A stretch of DNA of 64,000 nucleotides from NCBI RefSeq assembly GCF_000332135.1, contig NZ_KB235896.1:5289356-5353355 (forward strand). The letters are read 5' to 3'. Source of the stretch: Anabaena sp. PCC 7108 (GTDB lineage Bacteria > Cyanobacteriota > Cyanobacteriia > Cyanobacteriales > Nostocaceae). The first letter of the stretch is position 1; the number at the start of each line of letters is the position of its first letter. The translations under genes were made by a program, and so were the position numbers. Positions 24,169-32,871 of the stretch are shown one piece after another. Below the pieces are notes generated by a model. It worked only from the letters and a program-made list of their open reading frames with translations, ran no database searches and was not told where the DNA came from.

Positions 24169-24792
24169 TTATTTAATATTTTTCAAAACCGCCAGAACTG
24201 AAGATAATTGATTAAATATGGTGTCGCACGGTAAGCAACAATCGCCGCACTCCATCGTATTTGGTGGGCAAGGAGCCAAGCATTCAACATTGAAATTACA
24301 GCTTTCATACTGGTTTTTAAATAGCTCTATGCCATTTCGAGAAACTGTGATTATTTTCTTTTTTAAGTCATCGCTGTTTGGGGCAGACCTTGGCTTAATC
24401 GCTGTAATATTGCAACTCAAAAATTCTTGGTAAGTTGAATTTACCGAGCCATACCGAAACCATGAAGGCTCGGTAGCTTGAGATGTAGCAAAGTACAGAA
24501 TCTCAAATATGATGCTGTCCCCTTGAGATCGGAATCTAGTACCGAGGACAGGTGTGTAGGCAGTATATCCAGCGGTGGTAGAGGTTTGGGTATTTCGCTC
24601 CGTATCGTAAAACAGCTTGGGAGTTTGAGTGCCGTAATAAGTTCTGAATTTGTATGTGACGTATATATCTACGTTTATCCTTTCTGGTAGTAAAAGCCCA
24701 TCCTCACATTTAATATCTATCGGTCCGTCAAAGCTTGCCGTTGAATCATCAGGAAATGTAACGCGGGCGGTTTCGCCCGCTTGGCAGGTCAT
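24169..24792 (-). CDS. Hypothetical protein with Cys-rich C-terminus (207 aa)
   Basis: A beta-rich protein (RINVDIYVTYKFRTYYGTQTPKLFY, DSIIFEILYFATSQ) with a Cys-rich C-terminal region: CNFNVECLAPCPPN then MECGDCCLPCDT, nine Cys within about 40 residues, followed by an amphipathic helix. This could bind metal or be disulfide-stabilised outside the cell, although there is no signal peptide. Its ATG overlaps the stop of the first gene by one base (TAATG) and the collagen-like gene follows after 2 nt, so the three are made together. Not recognised. Confidence 0.65.
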   Translation of the reverse strand: MTCQAGETARVTFPDDSTASFDGPIDIKCEDGLLLPERINVDIYVTYKFRTYYGTQTPKLFYDTERNTQTSTTAGYTAYTPVLGTRFRSQGDSIIFEILYFATSQATEPSWFRYGSVNSTYQEFLSCNITAIKPRSAPNSDDLKKKIITVSRNGIELFKNQYESCNFNVECLAPCPPNTMECGDCCLPCDTIFNQLSSVLAVLKNIK

Positions 24793-25121
24793 TAGTAGTC
24801 GTCTGGGTCTAGAGTTGCTCCACTATCAACTTTGGCTAAGTTGATAGTCACCTGATCCACTCGATAACTCACCCCTGCTTCACCTCTGGTAGTGAATGAT
24901 GAGAATCCATTCTCCAAGTACAAGCTTTGGTCAATATTCGTGTCAAATGTCACCTGGGTTAGCCCTGCCTGCCCTTTCAGAGCTATAGCTGCAAGTAGAG
25001 ACTCAGCCGAATTATTTGCAGACGGAGTTAGACCTGGCAAATCAGCCTTCGTGATCGTGATTGTGGTGGCGGTCTGTGTTGCACCGGCTCCAAATACTTC
25101 CGTTAATGTTGGTTCTGCCAT
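24792..25121 (-). CDS. First gene of the structural-looking operon (109 aa), unknown
   Basis: Begins MAEPTLTEVFGAGATQTATTITITKADLPGL and ends VTINLAKVDSGATLDPDDY. Ala/Thr-rich beta pattern, no Cys, no membrane span. The opening and composition resemble the 123- and 74-residue products of the same operon, which may reflect shared fold or assembly role. It lies about 180 bp from attR, behind a hairpin and the right arm-type sites, so the operon promoter must sit close to the end of the element. Not recognised. Confidence 0.6.
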   Translation of the reverse strand: MAEPTLTEVFGAGATQTATTITITKADLPGLTPSANNSAESLLAAIALKGQAGLTQVTFDTNIDQSLYLENGFSSFTTRGEAGVSYRVDQVTINLAKVDSGATLDPDDY

Positions 25122-25128
25122 TTTTTAA

Positions 25129-25151
25129 AATATGGTGATTTTTACCATATT
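25129..25151 (-). promoter_or_regulatory. Dyad AATATGGT...ACCATATT upstream of the structural operon
   Basis: An 8-bp perfect inverted repeat with 7-nt spacing lies 8 nt before the first start codon of the leftward operon. It could be an operator or a leader hairpin masking the start; no Shine-Dalgarno sequence is visible. Confidence 0.45.
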
Positions 25152-25158
25152 AAATTAG

Positions 25159-25244
25159 CTGAGTAGAAAATGGGTAGCAATTATCTATTTAAATATCTAA
25201 GATTTAGGAAAAGATTCATCTAGTTTGAGTAGCGAATGAGTAGG
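25159..25244 (+). promoter_or_regulatory. Candidate integrase arm-type sites, right end
   Basis: CTGAGTAG (25159), TTTGAGTAG (25224) and AATGAGTAGG (25235), plus a weaker TGGGTAG (25171), match the TGAGTRG motif found three times inside the left end. Confidence 0.5.
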
Positions 25245-25296
25245 AAATTTAAAGAAGAAATCTCAAAGCCCTGCCAATTAACGCTTGTACGAAACT

Positions 25297-25313
25297 CCGT
25301 TAGAAATTCCACC
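25297..25313 (+). other. attR core (17-bp direct repeat)
   Basis: Second copy of CCGTTAGAAATTCCACC. Read on, it gives PLEIPPHV and a stop, which is the displaced original 3' end of ylqF. Confidence 0.88.
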
Positions 25314-25319
25314 TCATGT

Positions 25320-26828
25320 TTAACTTCTAATTTTTAAGTAAGCGACTCTCATTCTAAAAATCAACATTGTCCCGGCTGTAAATAATATTCCTAGTAAGAG
25401 ATTTTTCCAACTCAGGCTTTTATCACTTTCACCAATCAAAATAGCTTCTAATATGATAGAAGGTAATAAAATGCCACTAGGAACTAATAGCTTAGAGAAT
25501 GTCACACTATTTTTTGTGAAAAAACTAAGGAAAGATAAACCTGCACCTAAAGGAATAAAAGTCAGCGCATAATAAAATATTTTCTGGTTAAAAGGAATTA
25601 ATTCCAGTAAATTAAAAGAGTAATAACGTTGTACTTTGTCTATAAAGACTTTAATCGTTGATTTATAATATGTGATGATAATTTGGTGAAATTTATTGTC
25701 TATAAAAACATTGGGGATTATCATTTGTAAATCTGAACCATTTTCTCCAGTAATTGGGGTTCTTAACCTCAAATCTAGAGAATGTCCCTGCTGTGAAAGT
25801 GTCAAGTTACGCTGCAAAGAATTACCGGAAATTGAGATGATCCGCGCAGGTCCAGTCTGTTGAAGATTGTCAGTGGCAATAGTAGCACTCAATGTAAACT
25901 CGGATTTTTTGCTGATTCTTTGACTGAGATTTTTTACCGGTTTCGCTGTTTGTAACCATTGGCTAGAACTCAGAAAAACGCCTTTACCTTCTCCTATATT
26001 TGTTGGCTTTCCTTGCCATAATAGTTGTGGTAAATTTACCGTTTGTTTTTGATCACAACATTTACCATTTAATTGATAATTAGCTAGGAGAGAATCACCA
26101 AAACCTCGAAAATAATTAGCATCATTGAAGCCTGTTTGGGCTTGTTCAGTTGTTATGGCTTTATCAGTAATATAAACTTCAGAAATATATCCTTGCCAAG
26201 GTCGATTACCTGTACTTTCATTACCAAGTATAAGTGGATAATTTAAATCCCAATTACTTAAGATTGTCGTGCTTTGCCAAAAAATACAAGCAAGTAAAAT
26301 CACGGAAAAATAAGCCAGTATAAGTCCTGTGATTTTTTTATTTGATGGTCTTAAAGTACTGGCTTCAATTTGTGTAACTATGTTATTCAAGCTTTGAATA
26401 TTCCAGAAATAAAAACATAAAAAACCCAAATATCCCCCAAAAGTATTGTTAAAAATATCGGCTGGAGTAGGAGTTCTTGAAGGTAGAAATATTTGCAAAA
26501 CTTCAACTGTCGAAGATAAGCCAGCACTAACCAGTAAAACAATAATAATTTGTAATCCTATTTTGATTTTAAGTTTCTGCAATAAATTGGCTAAAGAGAA
26601 ACCTAAAGGCATAAATAATAAAACATTATTTACCTGATCCTGAAAAGAACTTGCATTATTAAAACTAGAAAAAAAATCAAATTCAGAAAAACTATTCGGT
26701 AATGAAAACTTGAATGGATAAAGCGTAGCTATGGCTACCACCAGAATAGTAACTAATACAAATACCACAGTCACCAGATATGATTTTATTTCTGTTGTTG
26801 TTAGAGAACGATTTTGGTGTTGATTCAT
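25320..26828 (-). CDS. VanZ-like membrane protein with LamG-type domain
   Basis: About 502 residues from ATG 26828 (MNQHQNRSL); an upstream in-frame ATG at 26891 would add 21 residues and neither has a clear ribosome site. The N-terminal part (about 15-160) is VanZ-like with four spans: LYPFKF, VLLFMPLGFSLA, the diagnostic EVLQIFLPSRTPTPADIFNNTFGGYLG. After a fifth span comes a concanavalin-like LamG region (GYISEVYITDKAITTEQAQ... DLRLRTPITGENGSDLQ... KFHQIIITYYKSTIKVFID), then three or four more spans. Such proteins occur near cyanobacterial polysaccharide genes. It begins the host sequence just right of attR. Confidence 0.8.
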   Translation of the reverse strand: MNQHQNRSLTTTEIKSYLVTVVFVLVTILVVAIATLYPFKFSLPNSFSEFDFFSSFNNASSFQDQVNNVLLFMPLGFSLANLLQKLKIKIGLQIIIVLLVSAGLSSTVEVLQIFLPSRTPTPADIFNNTFGGYLGFLCFYFWNIQSLNNIVTQIEASTLRPSNKKITGLILAYFSVILLACIFWQSTTILSNWDLNYPLILGNESTGNRPWQGYISEVYITDKAITTEQAQTGFNDANYFRGFGDSLLANYQLNGKCCDQKQTVNLPQLLWQGKPTNIGEGKGVFLSSSQWLQTAKPVKNLSQRISKKSEFTLSATIATDNLQQTGPARIISISGNSLQRNLTLSQQGHSLDLRLRTPITGENGSDLQMIIPNVFIDNKFHQIIITYYKSTIKVFIDKVQRYYSFNLLELIPFNQKIFYYALTFIPLGAGLSFLSFFTKNSVTFSKLLVPSGILLPSIILEAILIGESDKSLSWKNLLLGILFTAGTMLIFRMRVAYLKIRS

Positions 26829-26891
26829 AAATTTATGATGATTAAAAAACACAAAATGGCTCAGTATTTCCCTGATTAGATATATCAGCAT

Positions 26892-27422
26892 CTAGGAAAC
26901 GTATAATTTTAAATTACCAATTTAAACTTATAATCTCCATAAATAAATTTAGATGCTTGTTGATGATAATTTTTCCGTAAAATACTTTTAGTGATTTAGT
27001 ATTAATTAAGCCGAGTATCAGAATTATATAATCTCAAATTCAGTTTTACTGTCGCCCGATATACAACAGCTTTTGCAGAAATAAAAATTAAAAAAGTTTA
27101 TGAGGAAGGCTTTTCAGAAATTTTGTAGCTTGCTTCCCCCTAAGGGTATAGTTATTCTACTTACACTGTATTTTACTAGTAATGATTTTGTTTCTCTAAA
27201 GGTAATGTTTTAGTAATATTTACTACATATGAAGTTGCCATAATGCCATTAACAGTATCATAAAGAAAAGGTAAGGTGAGGGATTACGCAAACAAACCTG
27301 GTTTATCCCCAACCCAAAACTGGTGTTGAGAAACCGGATGTTTGGTATCTAATGCGTAAGCCCGGAGAAAGATTGGCCTTGATGGGTATGTTACCAACTT
27401 CCAGTATAAATGTATTACACTC
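26892..27422. other. Spacer before the adenylate cyclase gene
   Basis: No supported gene. AT-rich divergent promoter region; at 27280-27363 a small inverted-end repeat GGGATTACGCA...TGCGTAAGCCC encloses sequence unlike the 41.9-kb MITE, so it is a related but different repeat subtype. It ends 59 bp before the cyclase start. Confidence 0.6.
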
Positions 27423-29039
27423 ATGACTGAACTCACACTACTCCTGACTCAAGGGGATACCAAAACTTCGGTTTTAGTAACTCAAGAAGTATTTACTATC
27501 GGTCGTTTGTCAGAATGTGACTTGTGTTTACCTTTTGGAGGAGTTTCTCGCCAACACGCCCGAATTAGGAAAATTTCTCATAGTGTGTGGATGATTGAGG
27601 ATATGGGTAGCAAAAACGGAACGCAAGTAAATGGAATTCCTGTTATGCCTACTCAAGAGTTGCATAACCATGACGTTATTTATCTAGGCAATGTTAATTT
27701 AGTAGTAGTTTTATCAAATACATTGTCAAATTTACCGCCTCAATATGTACCAACTGTAGAAACCAATAGCCAGCAAATAACATTTCTCAAAAATGTTGAA
27801 GAACTACAACAACAATGGATAGAAGGTAGTGATGTTAATGGTAGTAGTAATAAGGATAAAACTATTGACCGCCTCAAAGATTTGGTAGAGATAGCTAAAA
27901 ACCTCTGTGCAGCTGCATCGATTGAAGAAATTTTTTCTCAGGTGCAAGCACTAGTTTTTCGTTATATTGAAGGTATTGAACGATTGGCATTATTAGTTGA
28001 TGTTGATAGTTCTAGTACTTTGAAGTTAGTTAATTCGGCAACTAAAACAATTTCCCAAGAAAAATATTTGCCTGTTGATGGCAGTTGGATTAGTCACAGT
28101 ATTTGTCAAAAGGCATTCGCCGATAAGGTAGCTATTCAGAGTGCTGATACCCATGCTGATGAAAGGTTTTCTAGTGAACAGAGTATTTTAGTTAAAGGTA
28201 TTCGTAGCGCCATGGCAGTACCTTTATGGGATGAAAATAAAGTTGTCGGTGTTCTGTATGGTGATGCTCATCTTTCTTCTTCCCAATGGACAAACGAAGG
28301 TGAAGAAGAACTGAGCTTTTTTTCAGCTTTAGCAAATCTTGTTGCTTCTAGCGTTCAACGGTGGTTATTAATAGAAAAGCTGAGAACTGAAGAGGTAATT
28401 CGTCATCGATTAGAACGATATCATTCTCCGGCAGTTGTACAGCAGTTAATAGCAGTAAGAGAATTTACTGATGGGCGTTTAGCTCCTACTGAAAGTGAAA
28501 TTAGTATTTTATTTGCTGATTTAGTAGGCTTTACAGAAATTTCCGAACGCCTCACACCTCAAGAAATTGCTGGATTATTAAACAATTTATTTGAGGAAAT
28601 GTTACAAGAAGTATTTACTTATGGCGGGACTTTAGACAAGTATATTGGCGATTGTATAATGGCATTTTTTGGCGCTCCAGAACCACAACAAAGTCATGCA
28701 GATAGCGCTGTTAGTGCTGCTAAGGGAATGCTGTATCGTCTCCAACGTCTCAATGCTAATAGATTTTGGCAACAACCTTTACAATTACGTATTGCTATTA
28801 ATAGTGGTAAAGCTGTTGTTGGTGATGTTGGTAGTTCTCAAAGAGTAGACTATACGGCATTAGGAGCAACAATTAATCTAGCTGCTCGGATGGAACCAAT
28901 CTGTTCTCCCGGTGAATGTGTAATTAGTGAAGTTACTTATAAACAGCTTTCACAACGTTCAGAATTTAGGGAAATGGGAGACTATCGTTTTAAAGGTATT
29001 GATAGATTTATTAAGATTTACCAGACAAAAATGAATTAA
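27423..29039 (+). CDS. FHA-GAF class III adenylate cyclase
   Basis: 538 residues. The N-terminal FHA domain (about 20-95: FTIGRLSECDL, GVSRQHARI, MGSKNGTQVNG) recognises phosphothreonine; a GAF domain follows (about 155-310), then a class III cyclase catalytic domain (about 345-538). Metal-binding Asp residues are in ILFADLVGFTEIS and YIGDCIMAFFG; DKYIGD supplies the purine-selecting Lys, YTALGATINLAARM the Thr and the transition-state Asn/Arg. These residues indicate ATP rather than GTP as substrate. The protein is cytoplasmic and probably links phosphorylation and a small ligand to cAMP; Nostocales carry several such multidomain cyclases. Confidence 0.92.
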   Translation: MTELTLLLTQGDTKTSVLVTQEVFTIGRLSECDLCLPFGGVSRQHARIRKISHSVWMIEDMGSKNGTQVNGIPVMPTQELHNHDVIYLGNVNLVVVLSNTLSNLPPQYVPTVETNSQQITFLKNVEELQQQWIEGSDVNGSSNKDKTIDRLKDLVEIAKNLCAAASIEEIFSQVQALVFRYIEGIERLALLVDVDSSSTLKLVNSATKTISQEKYLPVDGSWISHSICQKAFADKVAIQSADTHADERFSSEQSILVKGIRSAMAVPLWDENKVVGVLYGDAHLSSSQWTNEGEEELSFFSALANLVASSVQRWLLIEKLRTEEVIRHRLERYHSPAVVQQLIAVREFTDGRLAPTESEISILFADLVGFTEISERLTPQEIAGLLNNLFEEMLQEVFTYGGTLDKYIGDCIMAFFGAPEPQQSHADSAVSAAKGMLYRLQRLNANRFWQQPLQLRIAINSGKAVVGDVGSSQRVDYTALGATINLAARMEPICSPGECVISEVTYKQLSQRSEFREMGDYRFKGIDRFIKIYQTKMN

Positions 29040-29251
29040 TTGTTATTGGTTATACCAATGAAAGTGATACTAGCTGATTGCAGTGCTATTATCCAACTGA
29101 TTGTATAGTTTATTTCAAGTTTAATGGCGAAGTCGTAATCTTCAGCAGCTATTCCTGAATGAAAAGACTAAAATTTGGTAGTGGCTTCCATAATTAATCT
29201 GTGTAACACTAGGAAGCTACCTCAAGTATTTTTTTAACGGGAGGTCAGGTC

Positions 29252-30619
29252 ATGGCTATAGCCACCATTAATCCCACTACAGGGGAAACTCTCAAAACCT
29301 TTGAGCCGCTCAAGGATGCAGAAATTGCTGACAAATTGGATTTGGCACAACAGGCATTTGAGAAGTACCGTAAGACTAGTTTCTCCGAGCGATCGCACTG
29401 GTTACAACAAGCAGCGACAATTTTAGAACAAGAAAAGGCAGATTTTGCCAAATTGATGACTATAGAAATGGGCAAACCTCTCAAAGCTGCAATGGCTGAA
29501 GTGGAAAAATGCGCCTATGTCTGTCGCTATTATGCCGAATATGCACCGAGTTTTCTGGCTGATGTCACAGTCAAAACCGATGCTAGTCATAGTTTTGTCC
29601 GTTATCAGCCTTTAGGTGCAATTCTTGCGATCATGCCTTGGAATTTCCCCTTCTGGCAAGTTTTTCGCTTTGCCGCACCGGCATTGATGGCAGGAAATGT
29701 GGGTTTACTTAAACACGCTTCAAATGTGCCTCAATGTGCTTTGGCAATTGAAAACATTCTCAGCCGGGCAGGTTTTCCCGTAGGTGCGTTTCAAACTCTG
29801 TTAATCGGTGCGCCTAAAGTAGCTGATTTAATGGCTGATGAACGGGTGAAAGCGGCTACATTAACAGGCAGTGAACCGGCTGGTGCGGCGATCGCTTCTG
29901 CTTCTGGTCAACAAATTAAAAAAACTGTCTTAGAATTGGGGGGCAGTGACCCATTTATTGTTTTAGAAAGTGCAGATTTAGAAGCAGCAGTTACCACCGC
30001 AGTGGCAGCGCGAATGTTAAATAATGGACAATCTTGTATTGCAGCTAAACGTTTTATTGTCGCGGAAACAATTGCAGATAAATTTGAAAAATTGCTGTTA
30101 GATAAATTCCAATCCCTAAAGGTTGGTGATCCCATGGAACCAGATACAGACTTAGGTCCCCTAGCAACTCCTGATATTCTCCAGGATTTACACCAACAGG
30201 TAAAAACAGCCGTTAAAAGTGGTGGAAAAATCCTCACAGGTGGATCTCCTTTACAACATAATTCGGGGAACTTTTATCCACCCACAATTATCATAGATAT
30301 TCCTGTAGACTCACCAATTGCCAAGGAAGAATTCTTTGGTCCGGTGGCTTTATTATTCCGGGTTCGGGATCTTGATACTGCGATTAAATTAGCTAATGAT
30401 ACACCCTTTGGTTTGGGTGCAAGTGCTTGGACTACAAATGAAGAAGAAAAAAATCGCTTAATTCAAGAAATTGAAGCAGGTGCAGTATTTATTAATAGCA
30501 TGGTTAAATCTGATCCTAGATTACCATTTGGGGGGATTAAGCGTTCTGGATATGGCCGAGAATTAAGTATTCAAGGCATACATGAATTTGTGAATGTGAA
30601 GACAGTTTGGGTTAAGTAA
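29252..30619 (+). CDS. Succinate-semialdehyde dehydrogenase (NAD(P)+)
   Basis: 455-residue aldehyde dehydrogenase. Visible are the Asn of the oxyanion hole in MPWNFPFWQVF, the general base Glu in LELGGSDPF, the catalytic Cys in NNGQSCIAAKRF, and EEFFGPVALLF near the end. GGGAGGT precedes ATG. It stands 302 bp upstream of a thiamine-diphosphate decarboxylase of the 2-oxoglutarate decarboxylase type. These two enzymes together turn 2-oxoglutarate into succinate and replace 2-oxoglutarate dehydrogenase and succinyl-CoA synthetase in cyanobacteria. The assignment to succinate semialdehyde rests on that neighbourhood and on close family likeness. Confidence 0.88.
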   Translation: MAIATINPTTGETLKTFEPLKDAEIADKLDLAQQAFEKYRKTSFSERSHWLQQAATILEQEKADFAKLMTIEMGKPLKAAMAEVEKCAYVCRYYAEYAPSFLADVTVKTDASHSFVRYQPLGAILAIMPWNFPFWQVFRFAAPALMAGNVGLLKHASNVPQCALAIENILSRAGFPVGAFQTLLIGAPKVADLMADERVKAATLTGSEPAGAAIASASGQQIKKTVLELGGSDPFIVLESADLEAAVTTAVAARMLNNGQSCIAAKRFIVAETIADKFEKLLLDKFQSLKVGDPMEPDTDLGPLATPDILQDLHQQVKTAVKSGGKILTGGSPLQHNSGNFYPPTIIIDIPVDSPIAKEEFFGPVALLFRVRDLDTAIKLANDTPFGLGASAWTTNEEEKNRLIQEIEAGAVFINSMVKSDPRLPFGGIKRSGYGRELSIQGIHEFVNVKTVWVK

Positions 30620-30643
30620 TTGGTGATTGGTGATTGTTCAAGA

Positions 30644-30815
30644 AGGCAGGAGGCAGAGGGCAGAGGGCAGAAGGAACCAATTGGAAAGGGATTGTGACCC
30701 CTCCCAATCGGAAGCTCCCAAATTTTCGATTTGGGAGGGGCTTCATACCCTTACTCCTTTCAGTCGTGGGCAGAGGAGATATTCCTTCTGCCTCCTGCCT
30801 CCTGCCCTCTGCCTT
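30644..30815. repeat. Inverted repeat of GGCAGAGGGCAGA type between the TCA-bypass genes
   Basis: A left arm with GGCAGGAGGCAGAGGGCAGA and a right arm with the complementary CTGCCTCCTGCCCTCTGCC enclose CTCCCAATCGG/CGATTTGGGAGG, itself an inverted repeat. The arms could form a long hairpin between the two cotranscribed genes; ATTGGTGATTGGT and CCCTATTC simple repeats flank it. Confidence 0.7.
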
Positions 30816-30921
30816 TACCGGTGATTGGTGATTGGTAATTGGTGATTGGTAATTGGTAAATTCCCTATTCCCTATCCCCTATTCCCTATTCCCTATTAAT
30901 TATTAGTTTTGAGGAAATTAA

Positions 30922-32565
30922 ATGAATACCGCAGAATTGTTAGTACAGTGCCTAGAAAACGAAGGAGTACAATATGTTTTTGGACTCCCTGGCGAAGAAA
31001 ATTTACACGTTTTAGAAGCTTTAAAAAATTCATCAATTCAATTTATTACTACTCGTCATGAACAGGGTGCAGCATTCATGGCTGATGTCTATGGGAGGTT
31101 AACAGGTAAAGCGGGAGTATGTCTTTCGACTCTAGGCCCAGGGGCAACTAATTTAATGACTGGGGTAGCAGATGCTAACTTAGATGGTGCGCCTTTAGTG
31201 GCAATTACAGGGCAAGTGGGAACAGATAGAATGCACATTGAGTCCCATCAATATTTAGATTTGGTGGCAATGTTTGCACCTGTGACTAAGTGGAATAAGC
31301 AGATTGTACGACCTAGCATTACACCAGAAGTTGTGCGGAAAGCTTTCAAGCGATCGCAAACTGAAAAACCCGGTGCAGTTCACATTGATTTACCAGAAAA
31401 TATTGCAGCTATGCCTGTAGAGGGTAAACCTTTAAATAAGGATAATAGCGAAAAGACCTATGCTTCTTTTGCAAGTATTCGCGCTGCTGCAGCGGCGATT
31501 TCCCAAGCTGTTAATCCCATTATTTTAGTTGGAAATGGAGCAATTCGCGCCCAAGCCAGTGATGCGGTCACGCAATTTGCTACCCAAATGAATATGCCCG
31601 TTGCCAATACTTTTATGGGTAAAGGAGTGATTCCCTATACTCATCCCTTAGCTTTGTGGTCAGTGGGATTACAACAACGAGATTTTATTACCTGCGGCTT
31701 TGATAATACAGATTTAGTCATTGCAATTGGCTATGATTTAATTGAATTTTCTCCCAAAAAATGGAATCCTGAAGGTAATATTCCTATTATACATATTGCA
31801 GCTACTTCCGCAGAAATTGATAGTAGTTATATTCCCAAAGTGGAAATAGTCGGCGATATTTCTGATTCCTTGAATGAAATTTTAAAACTTGCAGATCGTC
31901 AAAGTAAACCTGCACCTTACGCCATTAGTTTACGTTCTAATATTCGTGCAGATTACGAAGAATATGCCCATGATGATGGCTTTCCTATTAAACCGCAAAA
32001 ATTAATTTATGATTTGCGACAAGTGATGGGTCCAGATGATATTGTGATTTCTGATGTTGGCGCACATAAAATGTGGATTGCTAGACATTATCATTGTCAT
32101 AGTCCTAACACTTGCATTATTTCTAATGGTTTTGCTGCCATGGGAATTGCAATTCCTGGTGCTTTAGCGGCCAAACTTGTGAATCCTGAACGAAAAGTTG
32201 TAGCTGCAACTGGTGATGGTGGCTTTATGATGAATTGTCAGGAATTAGAAACCGCTTTGCGTGTCGGTACACCCTTTGTCACATTAATTTTTAATGATGG
32301 TGGCTATGGTTTAATTGAGTGGAAACAAGAAAATCAATTTGGTAAAGGCAACTCTTCTTTTGTACATTTTGGTAATCCTGATTTTGTTAAATTAGCTGAA
32401 AGTATGGGTTTAAAAGGTTATCGAGTAGAATCTGCCACTGATTTAATTCCTGTACTTAAAGAAGCTTTAATTCAAGATGTACCTGCGGTAATAGATTGTC
32501 GGGTAGATTATCGGGAAAACCGTCGCTTTACCCAAAAAGCTGGTGACTTACATTGTGAAGTCTAA
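30922..32565 (+). CDS. 2-oxoglutarate decarboxylase (acetolactate-synthase-like ThDP enzyme)
   Basis: 547 residues with the three ThDP-enzyme domains: the N-terminal pyrimidine-binding domain with catalytic Glu in TTRHEQGAAFMADVYGR, the central FAD-like domain, and the C-terminal diphosphate-binding domain with the GDG...N motif (ATGDGGFMMNCQELETALR... FNDGGYG). It resembles acetolactate synthase large subunit but has no neighbouring small subunit and sits behind the aldehyde dehydrogenase, the known arrangement for the cyanobacterial TCA-cycle bypass. It would decarboxylate 2-oxoglutarate to succinic semialdehyde. GAGGAAATTAA precedes ATG. Confidence 0.88.
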   Translation: MNTAELLVQCLENEGVQYVFGLPGEENLHVLEALKNSSIQFITTRHEQGAAFMADVYGRLTGKAGVCLSTLGPGATNLMTGVADANLDGAPLVAITGQVGTDRMHIESHQYLDLVAMFAPVTKWNKQIVRPSITPEVVRKAFKRSQTEKPGAVHIDLPENIAAMPVEGKPLNKDNSEKTYASFASIRAAAAAISQAVNPIILVGNGAIRAQASDAVTQFATQMNMPVANTFMGKGVIPYTHPLALWSVGLQQRDFITCGFDNTDLVIAIGYDLIEFSPKKWNPEGNIPIIHIAATSAEIDSSYIPKVEIVGDISDSLNEILKLADRQSKPAPYAISLRSNIRADYEEYAHDDGFPIKPQKLIYDLRQVMGPDDIVISDVGAHKMWIARHYHCHSPNTCIISNGFAAMGIAIPGALAAKLVNPERKVVAATGDGGFMMNCQELETALRVGTPFVTLIFNDGGYGLIEWKQENQFGKGNSSFVHFGNPDFVKLAESMGLKGYRVESATDLIPVLKEALIQDVPAVIDCRVDYRENRRFTQKAGDLHCEV

Positions 32566-32670
32566 AAATTGGCGTTGCTGAATAAGGGGATGATTGAGGC
32601 TGACGCGGGGATTATATATTGACGCAGATTCTCAAATCATCCCGCAATTATGCAACGCCTAAAAATTTTT
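32566..32670. repeat. Long imperfect inverted repeat after the decarboxylase gene
   Basis: GGCGTTGCTGAATAAGGGGA and its imperfect partner TCCCGCAATTATGCAACGCC form arms of about 30 bp around a 30-bp loop. It starts right at the stop codon and ends AAAATTTTT, so it can act as a terminator; its form is MITE-like. The remaining 200 bp to the next gene are AT-rich with nothing recognised. Confidence 0.7.
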
Positions 32671-32871
32671 AGAGACTATAATCATGATACAGCAGATTGC
32701 AGGTTGCAAGAAATAATACATCTTTATTTATTACCCCTGCAACCTATTTTTTGACTCCTAAATTCTGAATTTTGCTGTAATTTTTGTTAGTTTTTTGGGA
32801 AACCTATGCTTAGGAAGAGTAAATATTAATTTAAGCCCCTTTGCTGAATTATTAATGCTAGGGATATACAG

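Larger units (their letters stand above)
11462..25313. mobile_element. Integrative element (about 13.8 kb) inserted in the 3' end of ylqF
   Basis: Bounded by a perfect 17-bp direct repeat, with a tyrosine integrase just inside the left end. Contents in order: integrase and small genes leftward; a control region at 14.2 kb; a rightward replication/regulation operon (14351-18306); a convergent nine-gene structural-looking operon (25121-18315). No terminase, portal, protease, capsid, relaxase or conjugation gene is recognisable. Host genes resume immediately outside both repeats. Size and content fit a phage satellite or small virus-like element; a defective prophage is the main alternative. Confidence 0.85.
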
